A stretch of 64,000 nucleotides of DNA, taken from the NCBI RefSeq assembly GCF_900108085.1, contig NZ_FNVR01000019.1:1-64000 (forward strand), given 5' to 3'. Shown in pieces: positions 1 to 9,139 of this stretch; position 1 is the first letter of the stretch; each line of letters begins with the position of its first letter. The notes beneath the pieces were generated by a model. The model had not been told where the DNA came from. It did not search any database and saw nothing but the letters and a program-made list of their open reading frames with translations. Both the position numbers and the translations under genes were made by a program. The DNA comes from Algoriphagus boritolerans DSM 17298 = JCM 18970. Lineage in GTDB: Bacteria; Bacteroidota; Bacteroidia; Cytophagales; Cyclobacteriaceae.

Positions 1-275
1 TCCCTATCTGTTGCGGGCGTGGGAAGTTTGCGAGGACCTGACCTTAGTACGAGAGGACCGGGTTGGACTGACCGCTGGTGTACCGGTTGTGATGCCAATT
101 GCATTGCCGGGTAGCTACGTCGGGAAGAGATAAGCGCTGAAAGCATCTAAGTGCGAAACTCCCCTCAAGATGAGACTTCCAAATAGGGCCCTCAGAGACG
201 ATGAGGTCGATAGGCTGCAGGTGTAAAGTCAGTGATGGCATAGCTGAGCAGTACTAATTGCCCAAAAGCTTACGC
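1..275 (+). rRNA. 23S ribosomal RNA, 3' end (partial)
   Basis: The window opens inside the 3' part of 23S rRNA. The sarcin-ricin loop segment (AGTACGAGAGGACCGG) is at about 46-61 and is followed by the usual terminal helices, ending near 275 after CAGTACTAATTGCCC. The 3' end is approximate. A small open frame on the opposite strand here is not a gene. A 5S gene follows after about 120 bases, so this is the tail of an rRNA operon. Confidence 0.97.
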
Positions 276-395
276 TACAGTTTTGTTACAGTTTCTACCA
301 GATATGTTAAAGACATAAGACATTAGACGCAAGAAGTTAGACAAGGAATGGAAAATCCTGATACTTGATCCTAGCTACTTAAGTCTTCCAATTTA

Positions 396-502
396 GGCGG
401 CCTAGCGCAGGGGTCCCACCTCTTCCCATCCCGAACAGAGAAGTTAAGCCCTGCAGCGCCGATGGTACTGGGGTTACACCCGGGAGAGTAGGTCGCCGCC
501 AC
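396..502 (+). rRNA. 5S ribosomal RNA
   Basis: The segment has typical bacterial 5S landmarks: the CCCATCCCGAACAGAGAAGT loop near 425-445, the GGTACTGGGG element, and complementary ends (GGCGGCC at the start, GGTCGCCGCC at the end). It lies about 120 bases after 23S in the same orientation. The 23S-5S spacer contains a degenerate AGACATAAGACATTAGACGC-like run with no gene. Confidence 0.95.
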
Positions 503-510
503 ATTATTCA

Positions 511-541
511 AAGCCTCCGGAGAAATCCAGAGGCTTTTTTG
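511..541 (+). terminator. rRNA operon terminator
   Basis: AAGCCTC and GAGGCTT form a stem around a 12-base loop and are followed by a run of T. It lies directly after the 5S gene. The bases from here to 665 show no further gene. Confidence 0.85.
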
Positions 542-665
542 CGTTTGTTGATTTTTATCGTGGAGAAATACGATCTTGTAATTACTCTGAATGGAGTTTG
601 AGAATATAACCTCTTACATAGGTCAAAGGACTAACTGCGGATGATAGTTAATTTTTTCAATTAAG

Positions 666-1106
666 CTAAATCCCAAATTGGCCAAAGTGATGTTCAAAAT
701 GCTTCTTGTGAAAACGCTCCCACTCTTCATAGGTCATTTTTCCGAATCTGGGATGCATAGTCTGTGATTCTGGATTGGATTCGAAAAAAGAATCATATTC
801 CTCTATACTTTTCAAAAGCTGTAATTTCGATGTTTCTAAATCAGGAAAGCGTAGTTCTAATAATTCTTCACCCAAACCCGGAGCCCTCACTCCTCTAGGA
901 AATTGAATTTCTGAATAAATCAAAGCTTGCTTCTGCATCAGCTGTTTTTCGTTCGGCTCAAACTCAGGAATTTTGATTCGGCCATAGGAAAGTTTAACAG
1001 TGAGGATCAGATGCTCTACCATATGTTGGGGAGTCATGATTCCAAATTGCCTTTCGCTGGTTTCAGTGAGATTTTTTAATCTCGATTCAATTGTTTCCTT
1101 TTTCAT
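666..1106 (-). CDS. DUF1569/DinB-like protein
   Basis: This 146-residue soluble protein has no signal peptide or membrane segment. It has His residues in the arrangement of DinB-superfamily DUF1569 proteins: an early QHMVEHL segment (about residues 27-33) and a C-terminal HPRFGKMTYEEW then HKKHFEHHFGQFG. In DinB-fold proteins three His residues bind a metal; here H28/H32 and the C-terminal histidines are candidates. The biochemical role of the family is not established. It stands alone between the rRNA terminator and nrdA, in the same orientation as nrdA but behind the nrd terminator, so it is probably transcribed separately. Family assignment is from motif recognition only. Confidence 0.7.
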   Translation of the reverse strand: MKKETIESRLKNLTETSERQFGIMTPQHMVEHLILTVKLSYGRIKIPEFEPNEKQLMQKQALIYSEIQFPRGVRAPGLGEELLELRFPDLETSKLQLLKSIEEYDSFFESNPESQTMHPRFGKMTYEEWERFHKKHFEHHFGQFGI

Positions 1107-1122
1107 TTTCTTGAATTAAAAG

Positions 1123-1155
1123 AAAAAAGCGACTGATTTAATCAACCGCTTTTTT
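1123..1155 (-). terminator. nrdBA terminator
   Basis: Read on the minus strand, AAAAAAGCG pairs with CGCTTTTTT, with an additional inner TGATT/AATCA pairing, directly after the nrdA stop. The T tract suits rho-independent termination. Confidence 0.75.
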
Positions 1156-1175
1156 CAAACTACTTATTACTTATT

Positions 1176-3572
1176 TCAACTTCCACACATTTCGCAGCCT
1201 TCCGGATCGTCCAACGAACAGGTTATTGCGTCTTGTTTTTGTGTTTTTGCCAATTCAACTTCATTTACTTTTTCAACTTTTTGATCTAATGAGGATTTAT
1301 CCAAAGTAAATTTAATTGCTGCGGAGGCAGCCTGTGATCTGAGGTAATACATACCGGTTTTTAGCCCTTTTTTCCATGCATAAAAATGCATTGAAGTCAA
1401 TTTGCCAAAATTGGGATCCTGCATGAAAATATTCATACTCTGAGATTGACAAATATAGGCACCACGATCTGCAGCCATATCTATAATTACCTTTTGAGAG
1501 ATTTCCCATACGGTCTTATATAGATCCTTGATGTTTTGAGGGATTCCAGGAACATTCAGCACTGATCCATTGGTGGAAATCAGTCTATTTCGCATGTTAT
1601 CATTCCACAAGCCAAGGTTGATCAGGTCTTTCATCAGGTGTTTATTGACCATGATAAACTCTCCTGAGAGAGTCCTTCTCGTGTAAAGGTTGGAAGTATA
1701 GGGCTCAAAGCACTCGTTATTGCCCAGGATTTGAGAGGTGGATGCAGTCGGCATTGGAGCAACGAGCAATGAGTTTCTCATGCCGTACTTTTTCACTTTC
1801 TCTTTCAATTCGCTCCAATTCCATCTGCCTGACTTAGGAGTAACTCCCCACATATCAAACTGAAGAATGCCTTTAGAAGCAGGGCTTCCATCGTAGGTTT
1901 CATAGGTGCCTTGAATTTTGGCAAGCTCCATGGAAGTCTCGACAGCCGCAAAATAAATGGTCTCGAAAATATCCTCATTCAAACCACGAGCTTCTGGAGA
2001 GTCAAATGGCATTCTGAGCATGATAAATGCATCAGCGAGACCTTGGATACCCAATCCAATAGGCCGATGTCTGAAGTTTGATCTTCTGGCTTCCTCTACC
2101 GGATAGTAGTTCACATCGATGACCTTGTTGAGGTTCTTAGTGGCCACTTTGGTGATCTCATAGAGTTTCTCGTGGTCGAAGTATAGTTTGCCGTCCTTGC
2201 CAGTCTGTACGAACTTAGGAAGGGCCAAAGAGGCCAAGTTACAAACCGCAACTTCATCAGGTGCGGTGTATTCGATGATTTCTGTACAGAGGTTAGAAGA
2301 CTTAATTGTTCCGAGATTTTTCTGATTTGATTTTCTGTTTGCGGAATCTTTGTACAGCATGTATGGCGTTCCTGTCTCGATTTGAGATTCCAATACTTCA
2401 AACCAAAGTTCTTGTGCTTTGATGGTCTCTCTTGCTCGGCCTTCCCGCTCGTATTTTTCGTATAATCGCTCGAATTCTTCTCCGTGGCAATCAGAAAGGC
2501 CTGGAGCTTCATTTGGACAGAATAACGACCAATCCTCATTTTGCTCCACTCGTTTCATGAAAAGATCAGGGATCCACAGGGCATAGAACAAGTCTCTTGC
2601 TCTCATTTCCTCTTTTCCGTGGTTTCGCTTTAGCTCAAGGAAATCCTTGATGTCAGCATGCCAAGGTTCCAGATAAATAGCAAAGCTGCCCTTTCTTTTT
2701 CCTCCTCCCTGATCGACATAGCGAGCGGTCATGTCAAAGTTTCTCAACATGGGCACGATCCCATTGGAGACTCCGTTGGTTCCTTTGATATAGCTTCCTT
2801 TTGCTCTCACATGGTGAATGGAAAGACCAATACCTCCGGCTGACTGGGAGATTTTGGCGCACTGCTTGAGTGTATCGTAGATTCCATCAATGCTATCATC
2901 CTTCATCGTCAACAAAAAGCAGGAGGAAAGTTGTGGCTTAGGGGTACCCGCGTTGAAAAGGGTAGGCGTTGCGTGGGTAAACCAACGTTCTGAGAGTAGA
3001 TTGTAAGTCTCAATCACAGAAGGTATATCCTCTCTGTGAATTCCTACAGCTACCCGCATGAGCATGTGTTGCGGACGCTCCACTACTTTTCCGTCTAGAC
3101 GGATCAGGTAGCTTTTCTCGAGGGTTTTGAATCCGAAATAATCGTATCCAAAATCCCGTTTGTAATCAATGGCTTCATCAAGGTGTGCAGCATTCTTCTT
3201 AATGATGCCGTAGACTTCAGTATCAATCAACTGGGCATTTTCTCCAGTTTTGGGATTGACGTAGGTGTACAGTCTTTTCATTGTATTGGAGAAAGACTGA
3301 CTCGTTGTTTTATGAAGATTCGAAATGGCAATTCTTGCTGCTAGTATGGCGTAATCAGGATGCCTTACCGTAAGGGAAGCACAAACTTCAGCAGCCAGAT
3401 TATCCAACTCTGAAGTGGTCACTCCATCGTATAGCCCATCAATTACTTTTTTAGCAACCTCAATAGGCTGAATAAATTTAGGGTCAAGCTCATAGCAAAG
3501 GTTCTCGATCCTGGCTGTGATTTTGTCGAATCTTACGGATTCTCTTCTTCCGTCGCGTTTGATTACAAGCAT
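1176..3572 (-). CDS. nrdA: Ribonucleoside-diphosphate reductase, alpha subunit (class Ia)
   Basis: This is the large subunit of aerobic ribonucleotide reductase, reducing NDPs to dNDPs with the NrdB radical subunit. It is 798 residues, about full length. An N-terminal ATP-cone covers roughly residues 1-90, which implies allosteric dATP/ATP activity control. The catalytic set is visible: C218 in SSCFLL, N427/C429/E431 in SNLCTEI (thiyl radical cysteine plus its partners) and C444 in VCNLASL, matching the eukaryote-like spacing. A Tyr pair is in [10 protein letters not shown], and the C-terminal CEMCGS supplies the shuttle cysteines for thioredoxin or glutaredoxin. It lies 37 bases after nrdB and is probably cotranscribed with it, ending at the hairpin at 1123-1155. 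Confidence 0.97.
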   Translation of the reverse strand: MLVIKRDGRRESVRFDKITARIENLCYELDPKFIQPIEVAKKVIDGLYDGVTTSELDNLAAEVCASLTVRHPDYAILAARIAISNLHKTTSQSFSNTMKRLYTYVNPKTGENAQLIDTEVYGIIKKNAAHLDEAIDYKRDFGYDYFGFKTLEKSYLIRLDGKVVERPQHMLMRVAVGIHREDIPSVIETYNLLSERWFTHATPTLFNAGTPKPQLSSCFLLTMKDDSIDGIYDTLKQCAKISQSAGGIGLSIHHVRAKGSYIKGTNGVSNGIVPMLRNFDMTARYVDQGGGKRKGSFAIYLEPWHADIKDFLELKRNHGKEEMRARDLFYALWIPDLFMKRVEQNEDWSLFCPNEAPGLSDCHGEEFERLYEKYEREGRARETIKAQELWFEVLESQIETGTPYMLYKDSANRKSNQKNLGTIKSSNLCTEIIEYTAPDEVAVCNLASLALPKFVQTGKDGKLYFDHEKLYEITKVATKNLNKVIDVNYYPVEEARRSNFRHRPIGLGIQGLADAFIMLRMPFDSPEARGLNEDIFETIYFAAVETSMELAKIQGTYETYDGSPASKGILQFDMWGVTPKSGRWNWSELKEKVKKYGMRNSLLVAPMPTASTSQILGNNECFEPYTSNLYTRRTLSGEFIMVNKHLMKDLINLGLWNDNMRNRLISTNGSVLNVPGIPQNIKDLYKTVWEISQKVIIDMAADRGAYICQSQSMNIFMQDPNFGKLTSMHFYAWKKGLKTGMYYLRSQAASAAIKFTLDKSSLDQKVEKVNEVELAKTQKQDAITCSLDDPEGCEMCGS

Positions 3573-3609
3573 ACTCGGGTGGTTTTAGATATTATGGAAA
3601 AATGGGTGA

Positions 3610-4590
3610 TTAGAAGTCTTCTTCGATGGAGAAACGGGCTGATGACTCGCCTACTTCGGTTGATTTCATGACCCCGGCTTTCTGATAGTCTCCCACTCGC
3701 TTTTCAAAGAAGTTGGTCTTACCCTGAAGGGATATCATATCCATGAAGTCGAATGGATTGGTGCTGTTCCAGACTTTTTCGCAGCCTAACTCCATCAAAA
3801 GGCGGTCTGCCACGAACTCTATGTACTGGCACATCAAATCAGAGTTCATTCCGATCAAGCGCACGGGTAGTGCATCGGTCACAAATTCCTTCTCGATGGC
3901 TACTGCATCCATGATAATCGCTCGAACCGTTTCTTTTGGAAGTGGATTTACTACGTGCTTGGTATATAGATGACATGCGAAGTCGCAGTGTAATCCTTCG
4001 TCTCTGGAGATTAATTCGTTTGAAAAAGTCAAACCCGGCATCAGGCCACGCTTTTTCATCCAGAAAATGGAACAAAAAGATCCCGAAAAGAAAATCCCTT
4101 CAACTGCGGCGAAAGCAATGAGACGCTCCTGGAAGTTTCCGTTGTCAATCCATCGCAACGCCCAGTCTGCTTTTCTTTTGACACAAACGATGTGCTCGAT
4201 GGCATTCAAAAGACGATCTCTCTCGGCGTTGTCTTTAATGTAGGTATCGATGAGGAGGGAATAGGTTTCAGAGTGAATGTTTTCCATCGCGATCTGAAAG
4301 CCGTAGAAGAATTTTGCTTCGGTGTATTGAACTTCAGAGACGAAATGCTCCGCCAGATTTTCATTTACTATGCCATCACTGGCAGCAAAAAATGCCAGTA
4401 CATGAGAAATGAAATGACGCTCCCCATCACTTAAATTTTTCCAATCAGTCAAATCCTGACTCAAATCGATCTCCTCTGCCGTCCAAAAACTTGCCTCTGC
4501 TTTTTTGTAAAACTGCCAAATGTCATTGTGCTGAATCGGAAATAGCACAAAGCGGTTGTTGTTTTCTACTAGAATTGGTTCCTGCTGCAT
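3610..4590 (-). CDS. nrdB: Ribonucleoside-diphosphate reductase, beta subunit (class Ia)
   Basis: This is the 326-residue small subunit carrying the di-iron centre and tyrosyl radical. Ligand candidates are D72 ([10 protein letters not shown]), E103 and H106 (MENIHSETY) and the later [17 protein letters not shown] segment. The radical tyrosine is Y110, placed seven residues after E103 as in E. coli NrdB, so this is a conventional Tyr-radical enzyme and not a Phe-substituted class Ic enzyme. It is the first gene of nrdB-nrdA. The leader contains a hairpin, and an NrdR-box-like palindrome lies about 205 bases upstream, consistent with repression when dATP is abundant. Confidence 0.97.
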   Translation of the reverse strand: MQQEPILVENNNRFVLFPIQHNDIWQFYKKAEASFWTAEEIDLSQDLTDWKNLSDGERHFISHVLAFFAASDGIVNENLAEHFVSEVQYTEAKFFYGFQIAMENIHSETYSLLIDTYIKDNAERDRLLNAIEHIVCVKRKADWALRWIDNGNFQERLIAFAAVEGIFFSGSFCSIFWMKKRGLMPGLTFSNELISRDEGLHCDFACHLYTKHVVNPLPKETVRAIIMDAVAIEKEFVTDALPVRLIGMNSDLMCQYIEFVADRLLMELGCEKVWNSTNPFDFMDMISLQGKTNFFEKRVGDYQKAGVMKSTEVGESSARFSIEEDF

Positions 4591-4666
4591 CTTGCTCTCT
4601 CTTGTTTTATTTGTCTTATAGTTACCAAAAGCTTTAAATACGCTCTTTGTTTGTGTCGGGTGATGG

Positions 4667-4695
4667 AAAAGGCTGCCTCCTCAGAACAGCCTTTT
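4667..4695 (-). promoter_or_regulatory. nrdB leader hairpin
   Basis: AAAAGGCTG and CAGCCTTTT are perfect 9-base arms around an 11-base loop, about 75 bases before the nrdB start. A CATATTTG sequence just upstream on the minus strand (4700-4707) is one base off the Bacteroidetes -7 consensus TAnnTTTG, which would place the hairpin at the very 5' end of the mRNA. It could stabilise the transcript or act as an attenuator. Confidence 0.45.
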
Positions 4696-4792
4696 AACAA
4701 ATATGTGGAGCAAAACCTGAAAAAAAAACCTCTAAAGTACTGCTTCAAGGTAATTTTTGACTAAGAGTCGAAAAATACATAAAATACTTGTT

Positions 4793-4806
4793 ATCAATAT
4801 ATTGAA
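4793..4806 (-). promoter_or_regulatory. Candidate NrdR box
   Basis: A perfect 12-base palindrome, TCAATATATTGA (4794-4805), contains CAATATATTG. This fits the core CWATATATWG of NrdR boxes. NrdR usually binds a pair of boxes about three helical turns apart, and no clear second box is seen here, so the call is tentative. Confidence 0.5.
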
Positions 4807-4905
4807 GTTTAATAACTAATGTAAAAAATTAATCATTTTGTCATTTTGAGCGGTTTGAATTTATTTTCAACATTTTTAAAAAAGTTTTCCACAAGATATT
4901 TTGAC

Positions 4906-4934
4906 TCACTTTTTGACCAAAAGTCAAAAAGTGA
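4906..4934. repeat. 12-bp perfect inverted repeat in the nrdB/rplU divergent region
   Basis: TCACTTTTTGAC (4906-4917) and GTCAAAAAGTGA (4923-4934) flank CAAAA. Further TTTTGAC half-sites lie at about 4899-4905 and 4937-4943, and a looser TTTTTGAC/GTCGAAAAA pair is near 4754-4775. It lies in a 590-base AT-rich gap between divergent genes and could be an operator. Confidence 0.5.
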
Positions 4935-5116
4935 CATTTTGACTTTTCCTTAGTTTTACCTTGAAAGCCAACTGTTTACCATTTTCACCTTTCAACTCAT
5001 TCTAAAAATAGTTTTCGATTTTTTGTAATTTTTGGAGTTAAAATCGGGTTATTCACTGCGTTCCGATTTTTATCTTTTCAAATCGCAAGTTTATCAGAAT
5101 GGAATTCCGAGCAATG

Positions 5117-5148
5117 TTTTTTTCTTCTGATAACCTTTCTTATATTTG
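5117..5148 (+). promoter_or_regulatory. Promoter of rplU-rpmA
   Basis: TATATTTG at 5141-5148 is an exact match to the Bacteroidetes -7 element TAnnTTTG, 33 bases before the rplU start. The -33 element is not distinct (a T-rich tract near 5117-5123). Confidence 0.6.
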
Positions 5149-5180
5149 CACTCCGATTTCGGCAAAAGAATCAACTAGTC

Positions 5181-5492
5181 ATGTACGCAATTGTAAACAT
5201 CGCAGGAAAGCAGTTCAAAGTAACAAAAGATCAGTACGTCTATGCTCCCAAGCTGGACGGTGACGCTGGCGCTTCCGTGGAATTTGATCAGGTCTTATTG
5301 GCGGAAGCTGAAGGCACTGTGTCAGTTGGCGCTCCGCTATTAGCAGGAGCCAAGGTATCCGGGAAAATCCTGGATCATGTAAAAGGTGACAAGGTAATCG
5401 TTTTCAAAAAGAAGCGAAGAAAAGGTTACAAGAAGAAGAACGGTCACAGACAGGACTTCACCAAAGTTTTGATAGAAACTATTACTCTGTAA
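5181..5492 (+). CDS. rplU: 50S ribosomal protein L21
   Basis: This is a 103-residue large-subunit protein that binds 23S rRNA. It starts MYAIVNIAGKQFKV and has the basic FKKKRRKGYKKKNGHRQ segment near residues 75-91, both typical of L21. Length matches the family. It is followed 35 bases later by rpmA (L27), the standard bacterial pairing, and is preceded by an exact TAnnTTTG -7 element. Confidence 0.98.
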   Translation: MYAIVNIAGKQFKVTKDQYVYAPKLDGDAGASVEFDQVLLAEAEGTVSVGAPLLAGAKVSGKILDHVKGDKVIVFKKKRRKGYKKKNGHRQDFTKVLIETITL

Positions 5493-5526
5493 GCATTCCT
5501 TTCAGGAATTATAAACTCATAAGAAC

Positions 5527-5787
5527 ATGGCACACAAGAAAGGTGTAGGTAGTTCCAAAAACGGTAGAGATTCTCATTCTAAGAGATTGGGCGTTAAAAA
5601 ATTCGGTGGCGAGGCAGTAATTGCCGGCAATATTATCATCAGACAGCGAGGTACTAAGCATCATGCCGGACTCAATGTAGGAGTTGGAAAAGATCATACG
5701 CTATTTGCTTTGGCAGAAGGTGTGGTGACTTTCAAAACAAAAGCGGATGGCAGATCTTATGTTAGCGTTTTGCCTTCTGAAGCCTAA
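5527..5787 (+). CDS. rpmA: 50S ribosomal protein L27
   Basis: This 86-residue ribosomal protein has an N-terminal tail that reaches the peptidyl-transferase centre. It begins [16 protein letters not shown], with no cleavable extension of the Firmicutes type, and has the conserved [10 protein letters not shown] and [10 protein letters not shown] segments. It is the second gene of the rplU-rpmA operon, which ends at a strong hairpin 18 bases downstream. Confidence 0.98.
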   Translation: MAHKKGVGSSKNGRDSHSKRLGVKKFGGEAVIAGNIIIRQRGTKHHAGLNVGVGKDHTLFALAEGVVTFKTKADGRSYVSVLPSEA

Positions 5788-5805
5788 GCTTAACAAACTA
5801 AAGGT

Positions 5806-5836
5806 AGCCTCTTCGAAAGAAGGGGCTTTTTTTTTG
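5806..5836 (+). terminator. rplU-rpmA terminator
   Basis: AGCCTCTTC and GAAGGGGCT pair with one U-G wobble around a GAAA tetraloop, followed by a long T run. Confidence 0.85.
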
Positions 5837-5933
5837 CCATGATTTGAGGTAAATCACCTCTAATCATTTTTTTTAGGAAAGTTTATTTCTTACTTCTAAC
5901 TTTTAAATTGTATTGACACCAATCTTACCGTAT

Positions 5934-8900
5934 ATGAAGACTTATTTACGAATGGGCTGGTTAGGTTTCTTCCTAACACTGCTTCTAACTAGTGCCAACC
6001 TACAGGCCCAAGAAATCCCTGATCCCAAAATTTATGATGCCGTTCAATGGCGTTTAGTCGGTCCTTTTAGAGGTGGTCGCGCTGATGGAGTGACCGGTGT
6101 CAAAGGAAGCGGTCATTCTTACTATTTCGCTTCTACGGGAGGCGGAATCTGGAAAACAGTGGACTCCGGCAGAACTTGGAAATCCGTTTCTGATGGATTT
6201 TTTGGAGGATCTATGGGGGCAGTTGCCGTGTCGGAAAGCGACACAGCTGTGGTCTATGCCGGTGGTGGTGAGAAAACGGTCAGAGGTAATGTTTCCTTTG
6301 GCTATGGAGTTTGGAAAAGTAAGGATGCCGGTAAAACCTGGGTAAGAGCTGGCTTGGACAAAAGCCGTTTTATCTCCCGACTGAGAATTCATCCAACAAA
6401 TCCGGATGTAGTCTATGCTGCGGTCCTAGGAGATATCTTCAAGCCAGATGCTACAAGAGGAGTTTTTAAGTCAGTAGATGGTGGGAAGACTTGGGAGAAA
6501 GTTCTTTTCGTTAGCGATGTAGCGGGAGCTGTAGATTTGGTTTTAGATCCAAAAAATCCTGAAATTCTATACACCACCACTTGGGAAGTCAAACGCTCCC
6601 CATATAGCCTCGAAAGTGGCGGACCAGGTTCCAAAATGTTTAAATCCACCGATGGAGGCAAAACCTGGGATGAGCTTTCTGCCAAAGAAACTTTCCCGAA
6701 GGGGACTCTGGGAATCATGGGCATCACAGTTTCCCCAATAAACCCAAATCGACTTTTTGCAATTATTGAAAATGAAAATGGTGGCGTCTATACTTCTAAG
6801 GATGCCGGGACAACTTGGGAAAAAGTAAACGAGGATCGGAATCTCCGTCAGCGCGCTTGGTATTATTCCCGAATCTATGCCGATACCCAAGACGAGGAAA
6901 CGCTATATGTCCTGAATGTAAGCTATCATAAATCAACAGACGGAGGCAAGACTTTCAAAGGGGCCAATGCACCTCATGGAGATCACCATGACCTTTGGAT
7001 TGACCCGGAGAATAACCAACGAATGATCATTGCTGATGATGGAGGAGCGCAGGTTTCTGAAGACGGAGGTGTGACTTGGTCTACCCTGATGAATCAGCCG
7101 ACTTCGCAATTTTACAGGGTAACAACTGATAACAGCTTCCCTTACCGGATCTACGGAGCCCAGCAGGATAATTCCACGATAAGAATCCGTCACAGAAACG
7201 ATGGAGGCTCCATCACAGAAAGTGATTGGGAACCTACGGCAGGAGGAGAGTCAGGTTGGATTGCTCCTGATCCTTTGGATAATGACATCGTGTACGGGGG
7301 GTCCTATGGCGGGTATTTGACCCGGGAAAATCACCGAACAGGCACTTCCCGCTCGGTCAATGTCTACCCTAACAATCCCATGGGGCATGGTGCAGAAGAT
7401 ATGAAATATCGATTCCAGTGGAATTTTCCGATTCTCTTTTCTCCACATGATCCTAAGATGCTCTATACCGCAAGTAATCAGATGCACCGCTCTAACAACG
7501 GCGGGCAAAGTTGGGAAGTGTTTTCCCCTGATTTGACGCGAAATGACAAGAGCAAACTAGGTCCATCCGGAGGTCCGATCACCAAAGACAATACTTCTGT
7601 AGAATATTATGCAACGATATTTACAGTTGCCGAGTCACCACTTAAAGCCGGTGTAATCTGGGCAGGCTCCGATGATGGATTGGTTCATGTGACTCAGGAT
7701 AATGGTAAGTCCTGGCAGAATGTGACTCCGAAAGACATGCCTGAATGGCTTCAGATCAACAGTATCGAAGCGAGTCCTTTTGGAGCGGGGGAAGCCTACT
7801 TTGCAGCAACCGGATATAAAAGCGGGAACTATGAACCTTACCTTTACAAAACCAAGGACTATGGAAAAACTTGGACAAAAATCACCTCGGGCATTGACCC
7901 GGAGCATTTCACTCGGGTAGTCCGAGCGGATCCGGCGAAAAAGGGAATGCTCTATGCTGGTACCGAAACCGGGATGTACTTTTCCAAAAATGACGGGACC
8001 AGCTGGCATTCACTCCAATTGAATCTTCCGATTGTACCGATCACGGATTTGGCGATCAAGGAAAATAACCTGATTGCGGCGACTCAAGGGCGTTCGTTCT
8101 GGATCATAGATGATCTGACCGTTTTGCATCAAGCCGAGCCTGGGCTTGAAAACAAGACATTTCACCTGTTCAAGCCACAGGATTCCTATCGAATTGATGG
8201 TATCAAGCGAGCCAGCGCCACAGCAGGAACCAATCGTCCCGGTGGTGTTTTGGTGTATTATTTCCTGAAAGAAAAGCCAAAAAGCGAATTGAAAATTGAA
8301 TTTTTCGATGCCGCCAATCAACCGCTCCGAGCCTTTTCTACCAAAGGAATCAACGGCGACACATTGAAAGTGAAAGAGGGTTCGAATGAATTCAACTGGA
8401 ATCTGAGAATTGAAAATGCAGTGGGCTTTGATGGATTGATCATGTGGGCTGCAAACCTGCGTGGTCCTAAGGTGATCCCGGGAACATACAAAGTTCGGCT
8501 TACTGTGGATGGACAATCACAGGAAGAAAGCTTTAAAGTCCTTGCGGATCCACGCTATGAATCTACGCAAGCTGAGTTGGCCGAACAGTACGAATTCTTG
8601 TTGGGAGTAAGAAATAAGCTTACAGAAACTCACGAGACCATCAAATTGATCAGAGCTTATCGAAGCGAGTTGGATTCCTTGGAAACCAAACCAAATAATC
8701 TCGATGCGATTAAAGCTGAAATGCAGGAAATCGAAGAAACACTATACCAGACCCAAAATCGAAGTGGTCAGGATCCTTTGAACTTCCCGATCCGACTGAA
8801 TAACAAATTGGCTCACTTGAATTCTGTCGTTGGAAATGGGGATTATAAGCCTACTGATGGAGCAGTGGAAGTGAGACAAGAAATCACAGAAAAGATTGAT

Positions 8901-8996
8901 GTTCAGTTGGCCAGATTCCGAAAACTGGAACGGGATCAGATTTCACGCATTCTGAATATTGATGAAATGCGAACGAAACTTGAAATCAAAAAGTAA
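5934..8996 (+). CDS. Secreted Asp-box/VPS10-like beta-propeller protein
   Basis: This is a 1020-residue exported protein. I chose the ATG at 5934 over an upstream TTG because it leads directly into a signal peptide (about 28 residues ending in LQAQ). About eleven Asp-box/BNR motifs of the form S-x-D-x-G-x-T-W are spread over residues 60-700 (for example SKDAGKTW, SVDGGKTW, STDGGKTW), giving one or two sortilin/VPS10-type propellers. The C-terminal third has a beta-sandwich-like part and a helical end. Relatives are often named glycosyl hydrolase, but no catalytic sialidase set is evident, so I would not assign an enzyme activity. It is a single gene, with a GC-rich imperfect hairpin directly after the stop. 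Confidence 0.85.
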   Translation: MKTYLRMGWLGFFLTLLLTSANLQAQEIPDPKIYDAVQWRLVGPFRGGRADGVTGVKGSGHSYYFASTGGGIWKTVDSGRTWKSVSDGFFGGSMGAVAVSESDTAVVYAGGGEKTVRGNVSFGYGVWKSKDAGKTWVRAGLDKSRFISRLRIHPTNPDVVYAAVLGDIFKPDATRGVFKSVDGGKTWEKVLFVSDVAGAVDLVLDPKNPEILYTTTWEVKRSPYSLESGGPGSKMFKSTDGGKTWDELSAKETFPKGTLGIMGITVSPINPNRLFAIIENENGGVYTSKDAGTTWEKVNEDRNLRQRAWYYSRIYADTQDEETLYVLNVSYHKSTDGGKTFKGANAPHGDHHDLWIDPENNQRMIIADDGGAQVSEDGGVTWSTLMNQPTSQFYRVTTDNSFPYRIYGAQQDNSTIRIRHRNDGGSITESDWEPTAGGESGWIAPDPLDNDIVYGGSYGGYLTRENHRTGTSRSVNVYPNNPMGHGAEDMKYRFQWNFPILFSPHDPKMLYTASNQMHRSNNGGQSWEVFSPDLTRNDKSKLGPSGGPITKDNTSVEYYATIFTVAESPLKAGVIWAGSDDGLVHVTQDNGKSWQNVTPKDMPEWLQINSIEASPFGAGEAYFAATGYKSGNYEPYLYKTKDYGKTWTKITSGIDPEHFTRVVRADPAKKGMLYAGTETGMYFSKNDGTSWHSLQLNLPIVPITDLAIKENNLIAATQGRSFWIIDDLTVLHQAEPGLENKTFHLFKPQDSYRIDGIKRASATAGTNRPGGVLVYYFLKEKPKSELKIEFFDAANQPLRAFSTKGINGDTLKVKEGSNEFNWNLRIENAVGFDGLIMWAANLRGPKVIPGTYKVRLTVDGQSQEESFKVLADPRYESTQAELAEQYEFLLGVRNKLTETHETIKLIRAYRSELDSLETKPNNLDAIKAEMQEIEETLYQTQNRSGQDPLNFPIRLNNKLAHLNSVVGNGDYKPTDGAVEVRQEITEKIDVQLARFRKLERDQISRILNIDEMRTKLEIKK

Positions 8997-9056
8997 AGAA
9001 AAAGGCTCCGGGCCTGCCTGCCGGAGGTTGGAGTGACCCGGAGGCATTTTTTCTTC

Positions 9057-9089
9057 AGACCTGTCAGGTTTTAAATACCTGACAGGTCT
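9057..9089. repeat. Dispersed hairpin repeat, copy 1
   Basis: AGACCTGTCAGGT and ACCTGACAGGTCT form a perfect 13-base stem with a 7-base AT loop. Related copies are at 27040-27072 and 28535-28567. It sits between the converging propeller gene and the left end of the peptide island and may act as a bidirectional terminator. Confidence 0.75.
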
Positions 9090-9139
9090 ATACTGACCAA
9101 AACACTTGAATTCAATTGCTTAGAGATGAATTAAAACCT

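Noticed and set aside
44-241. Open reading frame on the minus strand
   Set aside because: It lies inside the 23S rRNA 3' end.
4885-4893. TTTTCCACA, a DnaA-box-like sequence in an AT-rich gap, considered as an origin of replication
   Set aside because: Only one box; no cluster, no dnaA or other origin-linked genes nearby. One 9-mer of this looseness is expected by chance.
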